Assembly: GCA_905160935.1 (NCBI GenBank)
Contig: CAJHZI010000476.1
Location: 184,001 to 248,000, forward strand
Length of the DNA: 64,000 nucleotides
DNA from: Enchytraeus crypticus
Lineage: Eukaryota > Annelida > Clitellata > Enchytraeida > Enchytraeidae
Direction: 5' to 3'
The first letter of the stretch is position 1; every line of letters starts with the position of its first letter. Below are positions 10,758-21,910 of the stretch, piece after piece. The notes beneath the pieces are model-generated. The model was not told where the DNA came from. It saw only the letters and a list, made by a program, of their open reading frames with translations, and made no database searches. The position numbers and the translations under genes are program-made.

Positions 10758-10989
10758 TAACAGAATCTATAGTTGCAGTAAGAGTCGGTAACCATAAAAT
10801 AACAATTAATAAAATAACAATTTCATATATAGATACGAAAAGGAAGGCTGAGGATAGAATTGGTTGTAAGAGTTATATGCCATGGACCTGCCGTTAGGCA
10901 GTTTATTAGAAAAAGAAGAAAGAGCATTGTACAGTAGAAGTAACATAAACATCATTGTAGCAGACTTTTTTACGCTGTAAAGCCAATAC

Positions 10990-11100
10990 TAATATCAGTT
11001 TCATCACTCAAAAGCGATATCAGTGCGAGCCCAGGATTCGAACCCACACATACTTATCAGTGGTTGGATATCTTACCGACATCGCCAGTGGCTCCAGCCA
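10990..11100 (-). repeat. SINE family B copy (diverged)
   Basis: Same layout as the copy at 10635-10757, but with GGTTCGAATCC in the B-box position and a degraded 3' end. Confidence 0.8.
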
Positions 11101-11216
11101 TAAGAGAATCTATAGCTGCAGTATATTAGTTACAACGTAGTAGCGGTAGCAGTATAATAATCAGCATTGCAGCGGCATAATTTACAGCATTGTAGCAAAT
11201 AATAAACAATGTTGTC

Positions 11217-11218
<2 letters not shown>

Positions 11219-11260
<42 letters not shown>

Positions 11261-11545
11261 AGTTCACTGCCTACTGGCAGGATCATGATATATAACGATT
11301 TCGCTCATCTTATTCTTCTGTTTCTTCTTCACGTCCACATACGAGTGGACCTTTATATAATCTATAACATTCCTTTTAATATACCATTATTTTTGGAATT
11401 CTGCTGATGACGAGGTGGGCCTCCTATGCCATCCTCAGCTTCGACTAACATTTACTGCTCTGAGGCGGCAGTCCCTGAGAAAACAATAATATCCGATCCT
11501 CTTTACACTTGGATTTAAGGGAAGATGATGATGATGATGATGATA
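11219..11545 (-). repeat. LINE-tail-sharing short element between (CT)n and (GAT)n
   Basis: Most complete copy of this short family. The left edge is (CT)n TTAGTTCACTGCCTACTGGC. The body includes CAGCTTCGACTAAC and GAGGCGGCAGTCCCTGA. The right edge is CACTTGGATTTAAGGGAAG followed by (ATG)n. Both ends are simple repeats. Confidence 0.65.
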
Positions 11546-11560
11546 TATATATATATATAC

Positions 11561-11612
<52 letters not shown>

Positions 11613-11665
11613 GTGTACATGTGTGTATATATGTGTGTGTATGTATGTATTTGTATGTATGTGTG
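11540..11665. repeat. (TA)n-(TG)n compound microsatellite
   Basis: Short TA run followed by a TG tract with GTAT interruptions. Cys/Val and His/Thr open frames are artefacts. Confidence 0.95.
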
Positions 11666-11812
11666 TGTGTGCATGTGATATCTTGTACAGACACACGGAG
11701 TAGTAATTAAATTAACGCTGACAGTGGCGCAGCAACGTTCACTCAGTGTAGTCCCTCTATCCTTCTTCCTCTCTACCCCTAGCTACAGCTCAGAGCTTGT
11801 CTTCTGACTTCA

Positions 11813-12190
11813 CTTCCAGTGCTTCATTTCCAGTGCTTCACTTCCAGTGCTTCACTTCCAGTACTTCACGTCCAGTGCTTCACTTCCACTGTTTCACGTC
11901 CAGTGCTTAACTTCCAGTGTTTCACTTCCAGTGCTTCAGTTCTAGTGCTTCACTTCTAGTGCTTCACGTCCAGTGCTTCACTTCCAGTGCTTCACTTTCA
12001 GTGCTTCACTTCCACTGCTTCACGTCCAGTGCTTCACTTTCAGTGCTTCACTTCCAGTGTTTCACTTCCAGTGCTTCACTTCTAGTGCTTCACTTCTAGT
12101 GCTTCACGTCCAGTGCTTCACTTCTAGTGCTTCACTTCCAGTGCTTCACTTCCAGTGCTTCAATTCTACTGATTCATTTTCAGTGCTTGA
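11813..12190. repeat. 14-bp minisatellite
   Basis: About 27 units of CAGTGCTTCACTTC with regular C/T and G/C variants (CACTTCTA, CACGTCCA). Higher-order ordering of variants is visible: the CACTTCTAGTGCTTCACTTC block recurs. Confidence 0.95.
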
Positions 12191-12419
12191 AATAATCAAA
12201 TCATTTTAGGTAATTTTAAGAAAATTTCTCCTTCGTGAATGAAAGGTGTTGTGTTTGCAAAACTTTTGAGATCACTATAAAAAAATTATCTATTGTAGGC
12301 TACTTTATATTTTCAAATCGAATAAATGCACTAATTTATTTATCTCGACTTCTAAATCAAGAGAATAAACTAGACCTAGCTATAATGGCTTAGAAGTAGC
12401 TAAAATTTAACGGATTAAA

Positions 12420-12640
12420 GTGCAGCACATAATTTGTCACAGCTGGTGATAGTGTAGCACTTTATTTGTCACAGCTAATTGTAGTGTAGCACATCACTTG
12501 TCACAGCCGATAATAGTGTAGCACATTAGCTGTAACAGCTGATGATAATGCAGCACATTAGCTGTCACAGCTGATGATAATGTAACACATTAGCTGTCAC
12601 AGCTGATGATAGTGTAGCACATTAGCTGTCACAGATGTTG
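12420..12640. repeat. 31-bp tandem repeat
   Basis: About seven units built on GTAGCACATTAGCTGTCACA followed by GCTGATGATAA. Confidence 0.9.
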
Positions 12641-13781
12641 CTGTTCCAATAAGCAGCTGTCCTAACATTGGACTGTAATGGGATACAATAAACAAAACGT
12701 TTACGTCGCTTCTACGTTATCACGTACCATTGGACATGCAACATCTACAAAAACTCATCCTTAACTCATCCCTCGTTCTTTAAGCAAACCTCTGCGTGTG
12801 TCTTGCTAAAAATGATTTCACTTAACAACACCTACAGCATTAAAGTGCTACTGTCATCCATGACAACACTGAGCACTTTGGTACCAAATCGAATCCAATG
12901 AGCAGAGTGTGGGGTCCAAAAACGGTGTAAGCCAAAATCCAGGAGTTCTGTCCTAGGAATGGTACTAGTGGAATGGAGATTTACATAGATTCGAAAGCAC
13001 ATTCAAGACTGGCGAGTCTAAATTACACTTAACTTACCTCGTTGTCATTATATCAATATGTGCTTAATCTGCTCATAACCGTCGTTAAGTAATTTAATGA
13101 ACTTCAGAAAAGCAGGAAAAACACAAATACTTGGAGAATAAGGAACGATGTAGAGAAACTGGTAGACTTAAACTAGATAGCTAAATGAGGTGACATAGTT
13201 TAACAATTCTCTGTCATGCCATATCTATTATATACAATGATGCATGCTGATCACAGGAAGGTTAATCATATATTTCACGGTAGTAAGTTAAATAACAACA
13301 ATTAAATAGCAACAATAAGAGTGCTACAGTCGTCAATGACAACATCGAGCACCATTGAGTCAAAATCAAATCGGCGAGCCAAAAGAAGGTCCAATAAAAT
13401 TAAGAATTAAGAATTAAAAGTAGAATTAAAGAATTAAAAGACATGTTGTAGAATGCGGAACGAAGAAAACGAGGAAATAGTCTGCCGTTGGACATGAAAT
13501 CTAGTTCCATATGTAGTTATAGATGACAGAGTTCTGTCGATAGCTCGAAAGTTATCAGCGTGAAATCTTAATGACAGCTTGAGATCACTTCACAGAATTG
13601 AGTTAATCGTAACAGAGTTTCGGGGTCATCCACAGATAAACAACAACAACAGCAACAACAACAACACGACATTTAAACATCATTAGCGGTGACCTACTGG
13701 TATGTAGCATGTGTTCAGATGATGTAGGGGTAACGACAGATCTAACAGAATAGTTAAATATCGAATATTTAAAAAGCTGGT
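12641..13781. other. Intergenic, no gene seen
   Basis: Contains a diverged direct repeat: TTAAAGTGCTACTGTCATCC at about 12841 and AAGAGTGCTACAGTCGTCAA at about 13317, each followed by ATGACAAC and GAGCAC. This is probably an unclassified interspersed repeat. No coding signal. Confidence 0.45.
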
Positions 13782-13909
13782 AAAGCTAATGTTAACGTCA
13801 GTTTCCTTACTCGAAAGCGATATCAGTGACGGGCGAGCCCAGGATTTGAACCCCGCACATATTGATTCGCAGTCCAGTATCTTACCGACATTGACACTGG
13901 CTCCAGCCA
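13782..13909 (-). repeat. SINE family B copy
   Basis: Well preserved: complement of GGCTGGAGCCAGTGTCAATG, GGGGTTCAAATCCTGGGCTC and GACGTTAACATTAGC. Confidence 0.85.
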
Positions 13910-13970
13910 GTAAAGTAATGTATACAGCTGAAATAAAAATTGTCACCACTGCAGATAATCCGCTTGATGA

Positions 13971-13974
<4 letters not shown>

Positions 13975-14003
<29 letters not shown>

Positions 14004-14122
14004 GGTTTAACGTCCGTTTCCTCATACAAGGATGACGTCAGGGACGTCCCCCCATCACATGTCACTACAAATCGATTCACCCCAAACGATCTGGAAAAAA
14101 ACATATGCTGAAGAGAAATAAA
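13975..14122 (-). repeat. SINE family C copy with (ATT)n tail
   Basis: Inverted relative of 5726-5892: (ATA)n, AAAGGTTTAACGTCCG, TTTCCTCATACAAGGATGA, then CACCCCAAACGATCTGG. Confidence 0.8.
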
Positions 14123-14344
14123 AGATAAAATAAATGGTATATTAATGAAATATCTATTATTTACTCTTTAATGACACAATGTATTAATAATATATCAATT
14201 AAAAAATTAAATGACATAATAATAAAAACACTGAATGTATCAAATGATGATTAATAAAAATAACTAGACAGGAGCATCAATATAGTTTAGGATTTTTCTA
14301 TATTGCTTGAATTCACGTGAATTTATTATCAGGTTAAAGAAAGT

Positions 14345-14530
14345 TACTTAACTTAGTTCAATAAATGAAGCTAAGCAACGTCGGACTCAATTAATACACG
14401 GATGGGTACGTTGGAATACCCAGTATCAAATAAATATGAATAAATCCCCCGGTGTTTGAAGGTTATTCTTAAGTCTGCGCCGGTTACAATCGCCGAGCCA
14501 TCAATTGGTGGCAATTATTAGTAATCATAG
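14345..14530 (+). repeat. 5S rRNA-derived SINE copy
   Basis: The stretch AAGCTAAGCAACGTCGGACT, TTAATACACGGATGGGTACG and TTGGAATACCCAGTATC matches the 3' half of a metazoan 5S rRNA, which includes its internal pol III promoter. It is followed by a unique body (GAAGGTTATTCTTAAGTC, GCGCCGGTTACAATCG). The same head-plus-body organisation recurs inverted at 58242-58450, so this is a dispersed element and not a working 5S gene. Confidence 0.7.
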
Positions 14531-15545
14531 ACTAAAGGAGGAAATTATAAAAACTGCATAAACAAAAACTGAGCAAGTAAACACTGCAGCACGTGCCTTA
14601 TATCACGTGTGTATCCATATCAACAAAAACTTTTGAATATTTACAGACGAGGTAAGACAATAATTGACTTTAGTTAGTAGAATGATATAGGGAGTACTTC
14701 CTCACATTTTACCTTGAGCCCCTAAGTACATTATGAGTCACGAGGTGTCCTAGTTAATCTAGGTTAATCCGCCCACAGTTTCAAGGCTAAGTGCTTGAGG
14801 TACTAATTAGTCCTAAGTAGTGGAGCACTCAATTAATACGTCATGTGAGCACTTATGTATTACTAATTAGCCCGAGGAATCCGTGAAGCGATTGTCCTCG
14901 CTCAGTACTAATTAGCTCGATGTGAACAATTAAGTGGATGCTACTAATTAGCCCGAAGTATCTCTAGAGCAATAAATTGTACGTAGGTCAAATTATTTTT
15001 TGACAAAACTAAATGATTCATTGTTAATAAGAGGAGCAGGGGGTTTTCACCAGATGATTCACTGTATTATAATAAATAATTTAACTATTTCATCCTGACT
15101 AATTAGGACAAAGTGGAGCATCTCGTTAATTGCGTCATGTGAGTCATGAAAACGTGTAGCGTCTCTTAAATTTAAAATTTTCTAATGTATGTTCCATCTT
15201 ATATTTCTGCATTAAATGTAAAACAAGCAGTTGATAATCGCAAACAGTGTATCACAAATAAGTGTAGATGTCAATTTCATCGAAGGTAGGCGTCGGTAGA
15301 AGCTTCGGGTAGCGAAGTCGGCAGCAGAGTCGGGCGGTGGTTTCTGTCAGCGGCGACGGGCAGCGCGAAAATTATGACCGGTCTATGTACAATATGAGAT
15401 AAAATTTTCATCATGCAAGTGTTGAAATTAATAGCGTTCCATACTTTAAATTATTTTTCCTCTCGCCATACATCTAGTTTACTATTGCTATATTCTTGCG
15501 TTAGTTGTCTCTTATCTACTCAACATATCTGCTATTCTTCGGAGG
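14531..15545. other. Intergenic with weak CTAATTAG-bearing repeats, no gene seen
   Basis: At about 14750-14970 the motif TACTAATTAG recurs about four times at 55-60 bp spacing beside GTGGAGCA-like words, suggesting a diverged tandem repeat. A short GC-rich patch lies at 15285-15370. No supported gene. Confidence 0.5.
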
Positions 15546-15548
15546 CGG

Positions 15549-15549
<1 letters not shown>

Positions 15550-15603
<54 letters not shown>
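15550..15603. repeat. (CA)n microsatellite
   Basis: Pure CA dinucleotide run. Confidence 0.98.
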
Positions 15604-15604
<1 letters not shown>

Positions 15605-16504
15605 CCAGTAATTAATGAGCAGTAAATGCATAATTTCTATGATAAATATTTAGACATTAAAGATTAAGTAAAAAAATAGGCATCAATGAAAAGCACGCGG
15701 GCGCTAATGGAATTTTACATGTGGAATTTGCACACTCTGATATCTTATAGTTGTTCTAGAAGCTCATCTCTAACGTACATGTACATGCAATCTTTTTAAG
15801 TATAAAGTACAATTGTGTTATATTTATCTGTACTTTTTAGATTTATACAATTCTATCTCTGTAACATGGCAGTTTTATAACTGCTAAAATTTGAATAATT
15901 TACATGCATCTTCAAGAAGTTCTGTTAGCTATGTAATATGACGCAGGGCTGAACCGACGTTCTGGCAGCTCAAGTGCTTATAACAAGAGGTCGCATCCAG
16001 ACGCAATTATCGTAGTAATTGCCCAGTAACTTTGACTAATCTTTAATTTACTATTAAACTGTTTTTATTAAAATTTTCCCTCTGAGTGTTGTTTTATCAA
16101 GTTTCAAAGTAGATACTACGACATAGTCTGCTAGCGCACTCCATAAGGAGCACTGCATCGATCGAGATATCACTTTTCGAAAGTCATTTCTTGATCTCGT
16201 ATAACTTTGGAAAAATAAATAATTCTTTTTAGTCAACTTAATCTATGCAGAAGTAGGGCTATGTTTAAACATCGTAATACATCTATCTATCAAATAAACT
16301 CTCTTTCAGAAATAAAATTGAAGATTCTTAAAGCAAATATAATGTCGGCAATTATATAGAATTCCACATTGCACTGATGGAATATTAATTAGAAACTGTG
16401 AACTTTCCATATATTAGTATACTTATAGACCTTTTATAAGAGGTGATATTTAAAATTGATTGTTTTGTTGAAGGTAACTGCAATGTAATATATTCTACAA
16501 TGTA

Positions 16505-16753
16505 CTATATATCCTCTCTTGATACATGATCTGCTTCAGAGGTTGAGGTCTTATAGAGAATTTGTGAACGTTGGTCATATTCATCGGTCATCCACCAGTC
16601 CCACCAGTTGGAAAAATGGATCCTCTTTGCTGTTTCTTGCGTATTTCTCCGTTTTAATAGCATATGCCGACTGAGATCGATGTAGCGAATGGTCAGGAAT
16701 GTCCCTTCGATGTTGCGCCGGTAACGATTTTGAGCGACGTGGCCGCGCAGAGT
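16505..16753 (-). pseudogene. Unrecognised coding-like fragment (82 codons between stops)
   Basis: On the minus strand a frame without ATG start runs between two stops. It includes GHVAQNRYRRNIEGTFLTIR, then YIDLSRHMLLKRRNTQETAK and SNWWDWWMTDEYDQ. Composition (Trp, Arg, Tyr, mixed charge) looks like real protein and unlike the low-complexity frames elsewhere in the window. A possible acceptor TTAG sits at its 5' edge. I do not recognise the family. The DNA just 3' of it (16455-16515) is repeated at 50985-51060, so it may belong to a dispersed element. It could also be an orphan exon or chance. Confidence 0.3.
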
Positions 16754-17097
16754 CTAACGCTAAGGAGGTTATTGTAATCGCTTACCTGCATGGTGCACAC
16801 ACAGAGACTATTATCAGGGTAATATATTAGACAAAATTCAGTAGGTTCATACAATTTACTAAAAACATCGTTAAAGCATCAGACTATGATAACATTTAAC
16901 CGGAATTCAACAGCGATTTTAATGTAGCCTAATAAAGTCGCAAAATGCTATATAATTGCTCTCATTTAAAAAATACAGTAAAAAAATTCGATCAATTTAA
17001 ATATGATATTTGCTCATATATATTAAAACAAACTGGATAAATTTTCATTATATATCCGAAAGCACTGTAAATGATTTAAGGAAGACAATGGCAAACT

Positions 17098-17182
17098 ATC
17101 ATAGAAGCTCAATCGACGTCCCTGACATCATCCTTGTATGAGGAAACGGACGTTAAACCTTTATTATTATTATTATTATTTA
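17098..17182 (+). repeat. SINE family C tail fragment with (ATT)n
   Basis: CGTCCCTGACATCATCCTTG, TATGAGGAAACGGACGTTAA, then ACCTTTATT repeats. A weaker relative is at 17536-17600. Confidence 0.8.
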
Positions 17183-17950
17183 ATTTACTCTCTCTCAAAC
17201 AAAAACTTCAAACGATTCATAAAATATTTCATAGATAAAGCATGCTTTGGAAAAAATTAATATCGTATTGAGCATGGAAAGAATCAAGGAAGATTGTTCA
17301 AGTGATAGGATACAGCTTGTCATCATTTTATTGTAATTACTAAAATTAATTTGTGACTGATCGTATAATTTGACTATCATTAGCTACAAGTCTCTACAAA
17401 ATGAATATTAATAATATAATTCTAATATAGTATAATCTAACTATGCTTGCTAAAGATTTATCTATACAATATCATCTAGAGCAATTGCTTTACACTAGTG
17501 AATGATGATGTAAAGGAACTGATATTATTTTGTTTAAAACGTCCCTGACATCTTATCGGGATTACGACCGAAGCAAAAAATCTTTTATTATAATTATTAT
17601 AATATTGTATTATTATATTTGTATTATTATCATTGTTTTATGTTGTATTATTACGTGTTTCTTGGGCCTTGTTATGAAAATTTAATTGGTAAGAAGCGAA
17701 AATACGTTCACGAAGCTTCTCTCTATTAAATAATTAGTGAATGAATGAATGAATACATGAATGAAGGCATCAATCAATCAATCAATCAACCAATTATTAA
17801 ATCAGTCAGTCAAACAATCGACGAATCAATCAATCAATCAATCAATCAGATTGGTATTAATGCAGATACATCGTAACTCTGGTAGAGCCTACATTACTCC
17901 CAGTCTGGGTATATTGAAGCTGGGTAGACTGTGAGAGGAGTGTTAATGCA
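17183..17950. other. Intergenic, AT-rich with (AATC)n
   Basis: No gene seen. Short GAATGAATG and CAATCAATC tetranucleotide tracts occur at about 17735-17860. Confidence 0.6.
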
Positions 17951-17959
17951 TATATATTT

Positions 17960-18018
17960 GCGGGGGGGGGGAGGGGTTACTGCAGATATCTTGCCGGGGG
18001 GGGGGGGCAGGGGGTTAC
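17960..18018. repeat. Two poly-G tracts in a short duplicated context
   Basis: Runs of 9 or more Gs at about 17962-17978 and 17996-18016, each followed by GGGTTACT. A candidate G-quadruplex-forming patch on the plus strand. Confidence 0.7.
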
Positions 18019-18144
18019 TCTGAACTAACCAGTTATACTCTAGATCGCTTTGACAACTTATAAATTTTTTAGGAGCTTCACTCGCACTCGCCCGGTTGGT
18101 CTGCGTGCAAGAAGCTCCATTCATCATTTCTCTGTGGAAACTCT

Positions 18145-18425
18145 CCACACGCCCCGCCCCGGGGCCAAGCAGCTGATTCTCTTCACACGCCCCGGGTCCC
18201 GGGGCCTAGCAGCTGATTCTCTTCTCACGCCCCGGGGTCAGGCAGCTGATTCTCTTCTCACGCCCCGGGCCCCGGGGTCAGGCAGCTGATTCTCTTCTCA
18301 CGCCCCGGGGCAGACAGATGATTCTCTTCTAACGCCCCGGGCCCCGGGGTCAGGCAGCTGATTCTCTTCTCACGCCCCGGGGTCAGGCAGCTGATTCTCT
18401 TCTCACGCCCCGGGGCCCCGGGGTC
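18145..18425. repeat. GC-rich minisatellite with CCCCGGGG palindromes
   Basis: About eight units of 30-41 bp: CAGCTGATTCTCTTCTCACG followed by CCCCGGGG or CCCCGGGCCCCGGGG and TCAGG. The length difference between units comes from one or two copies of the palindromic block. Confidence 0.9.
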
Positions 18426-18464
18426 ACGAGACAAAAAACTTTGGAAGACGCTGCTTTATAGCTG

Positions 18465-18530
18465 CCGTATATGCTGCCTTATATGCTGCCATATATGCTG
18501 CCTTATATGCTGCTCAATATGCTGCTCTAA
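18465..18530. repeat. 14-bp tandem repeat
   Basis: Four to five copies of TATATGCTGCCTTA with small changes. Confidence 0.8.
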
Positions 18531-18839
18531 ACGCTTCTCTATTTCAACACTAAATACCCCTAAAATACATTGCCGAAATTCTCAATTCGTCCAATCCAGC
18601 AAGAGAAATTGATTAAAGGCTTGCTCAGTATTGGCTTCAGATGAAATATATTAAAGAATTCCTGGTTGCATAAGAAGCCTGTGAATTAAGCCTTGCTCGT
18701 GGGTGTAAGAGAGTGCTTGCGTTAATCATTGCTGCAAATCTGATAGATACAGACGAGATACCAAACATAGCTAGCTATGCAGAAGCTATGTAACCTAGCA
18801 AACACTTTTAAAGTTCCTCTAGCTTTCTCTTCCGTCGTT

Positions 18840-19000
18840 CAATTCCTCTATCTCTCTCTTTCTCTCGCTCTCTCTCTCCCCACTCTCCATCCCTCGCTCT
18901 TTCTCATTCTCTCTCTCTCTCTTTCTCTCTCTCGCTGTCTCTCTCTCTGTATCTTTGTCTCTGTCTCTCTCTGTCTCTCTCTCTCTCTCTCTTTACATTG
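18840..19000. repeat. (CT)n microsatellite
   Basis: CT-rich tract with CGCTCT and GTCTCT interruptions. Confidence 0.9.
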
Positions 19001-19365
19001 CACATAATATATAATTAAATTATACCTTTGGCTTCATATTATTTTACATCATAAGTAGTATACACGTATATCATTTTTAAAGTTATCGTGGCTGAATTCT
19101 GCCATACAGAATTAAGTCATGAATTTGGTATGGCAGAATCTTGTTCCTAAGCTATTGGAATCTGCTTTACAACACTTCTTTGAGTTCTCTTGTAGAATAA
19201 TAAACTAATAATAAATAATTGTAGTAATAAACTGAAAGGTGTTTTCAATTATGTTTTTGTGATAGGCTCTTTAATGGGCTTTTAGTCATACATTTAATGT
19301 TAAATATTAAATATCAACACGAGTCGATGAAACTGACGTGAACTGAACCAGTTTAAACCAGTTCT

Positions 19366-20320
19366 CACAGCTGAGCTCTTATATCACCTGTCAACAGCAG
19401 CAGCTGACGCGGTTGTTTAGCAGCTGCAGTAGACCGCTTCAGCTGCTGAGAAAGCTAAGTATATAATAAATATACCGGCTCTGCAGTGTAATAGTGCTTG
19501 ATGCTGTCTTGAATGACGATGATGTACTTGGTATTCCAGTTAATTAATTTGACCCTGATTTATTTGAATACTGCTTTAAAGGCAGGTATTTTAGGTAAGT
19601 TGCGTTATCAGGAAAAGGTAATAAACTTAATAAAGCAGCTATGCTGCTTAAGATTCCTAACCACAGCTGCTGATGTCAATGTTTATCACTCAAAGCACGC
19701 AGCAGCTGTTTGTCTTTAGCTACCGATCTCTTTAGCTACTGATCTCTTTAGCTACTGATCCCTTCAGCTACTGATCTATTCCGCTACTGATCTCTTCAGT
19801 CACTGATCTATTCAGCTGTTCTCTCTTCTCTCTATCTTCAGATCTCTTCAGCTGCTGGTACTACAGGAGCTGAAAGGGGAGTGCTGTAGGGTGGGGGGGA
19901 GGGAGAAAGGGAGGGGAGGGGTTACCTCGCTGCTGCGTGACAGCGGGTGACGAGCTGAGCGTTAGATGTATAATACATGACCAGCCGAGCTCAGCTGTAG
20001 GGTCACCACCCACAGCAGTGGGTGCTAGTGATCAGTAACCACAGCTAAGGGTGCTATCGCTAAGCACCCACAGCTAAGGGTGCTAGTGATCACCACCCAC
20101 AGCTTAGGGGCAGTACATCACAGCAGCTGTGATGTACTGCCGAAAACAGCTGACAGCAGCAGCTGAGGGATATTAGCGCAGCTGACAGCAGCAGCTGAGG
20201 GATATTAGCGAAACTGGCTCCAACAGTTGAGGGATATTAGCGCAGCTGGCAGCAGCAGCTGAGGGGTGCTAGCGATAGAATCTCTCTCAGCTGCAGCAGC
20301 TGGGACGGATTCTCGCTGTG
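19366..20320. repeat. CAGCTG-rich region with short tandem repeats
   Basis: At least 18 CAGCTG palindromes (PvuII / E-box core) occur over 950 bp. Within it are small arrays: TAGCTACTGATCTCTT at 19720-19810, GGGTGCTAG..CACCCACAGC units at 20000-20110, and CAGCAGCAGCTGAGGGATAT units at 20150-20280. No long open frame. Confidence 0.8.
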
Positions 20321-20364
20321 GTCTCAAACCGTCAGTCCGTGATGCTTGGGTGAGGAGATCTGTT

Positions 20365-20670
20365 GAGAGCATTGAGGGGGTCAGGGGGGCTTAGCCCTCA
20401 ATTAACATCAGGGGCTTAGCCCTCAAATACCATCAGAGGGCTTAGCCCTCAAAAGATATCAGGGGGGCTTAGCCCTAAAATAACATCAGGGGGGCTTAGC
20501 CCTCAAAAGACATCAGGGGGGCTTAGCCCTAAAATAACATCAGGGGGCTTAGCCCTCAAATAACATCAGGGAGGCTTAGCCCTCAAAAGACATCAGGGGG
20601 GCTTAGCCCTAAAATAACATCGGGGGGATTAGCCCTCAAATTACATCATGGGGCTTAGCCCTTAAATGAC
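20365..20670. repeat. 28-bp minisatellite with GGGCTTAGCCC hairpin
   Basis: About 11 units of CATCAGGGGGGCTTAGCCCT followed by CAAAAGA or AAAATAA. Each unit carries the near-palindrome GGGCT-T-AGCCC. The variants alternate, suggesting a two-unit higher-order period in part of the array. Confidence 0.95.
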
Positions 20671-21354
20671 AGATATATTTGTGGCGTGGATGATATTTTC
20701 CCTCCCTCTTTCTCCTACCACCCTCTTAACGTTTTCCCTGCACTTCTTACTTTTGATATCAGTGCTGCCAAAGACAGATTCATGACGAAGCTCTTTCAAT
20801 AAATGTTCAAAGGTAGGTTAATTTAAAGAAGTTATGAATAAATGAACGAATGAATTATTGTTAAATGAATATCTAATGAAAATGATTTTTATAGTACTTT
20901 TTAAGGAGGTGATATAGTGAACGGTGCCACACTGAGCATACTGGTAATAGATAAATATTATATGAGTACGAGAGAGAATTCTTTATTATGGATCCACTGA
21001 ATTGAGAAAGAAGGGCAGAGAGAAAGAGAAAGGAGAGAGAAGAGAGAGAGAGAAATAGAGGGAGAGAGAGAGAGAGGGAAAGAAAAAGAAAGAAAGAAGG
21101 AAAAAATAAAAGAAAAAGAAGGAAGGAAACAATAAAAGAAAACGAGAATAAGAAATAGAGAAAGGAACAAAGAGTGACATAATGGTGAATAAAGAATAAC
21201 GATAATTAATTGACATACAATTCAGTCTAGGAAGTCCCTCCCTGAATGAAATGACTGAAGCAAGTCCATGATGATATCCTACTAGTGGAGGTGAGGCAGT
21301 ATGTCATGCATGCAGAGCTGCTGGGTTGCGTAAGAGTGTGAACACACGCACGTT
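20671..21354. other. Intergenic with (GA)n tract
   Basis: GA-rich DNA at about 21000-21170. The rest has no gene or recognised repeat. Confidence 0.6.
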
Positions 21355-21910
21355 CAACCATAGTAATCATAGCTGCAATCTTGTAATCATAGTTGTAATC
21401 TTGTAATCATAGCTGTAATCTTGTAATCGTAGATGTAATTTAATAATCATATACGTAATCTATTAATCATAGACGTAATCTATTAATCATAGATGTAATC
21501 TAGTAATCGTAGATGTAATCCAGTAATCGTAGATGTAATCTAGTAATCGTTAATGTAATCTTGAAATCATAATAATCGTAGATGTAGTTTAGTAATTAAA
21601 TCTGTAATATAGCAATCATAGTTGTAATCTAGTAATCGTAGATGTATTTTAATAATCATAGTTGTAATCTAGTAATTGTAGATGTATTTTAATAATCATA
21701 GATGAAATTTAGTAATCATAGCTGTATTCTAATAATCGTAGATGTAATATAGTGGTCATGGCTGTAATCTAGAAATCGTAGATGTAATCTAATAATCGTA
21801 GATGCAATCTTGTAAGCATTGATTTAATCTAGTAATCAGAGCTGTAATATAGTAATCATAGATGTAATCTAATAGTCATAGATGTAATCGTGTAATCATA
21901 GATGTAATCA
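21355..21910. repeat. 19-20 bp minisatellite
   Basis: About 28 units on the theme GTAATCATAGATGTAATCTA, with many single-base variants and a few insertions. Confidence 0.95.

Noticed and set aside
11813..12190. Regular repeats that could be taken for a CRISPR array
   Set aside because: Head-to-tail minisatellite without spacers in eukaryotic DNA; same for the other arrays.
14364..14430. 5S rRNA gene
   Set aside because: Only the 3' half is recognisable and it is diverged; shares a non-5S body with a second copy.
15285..15370. GC-rich patch with an open frame on the minus strand
   Set aside because: Too short, no splice or domain evidence.
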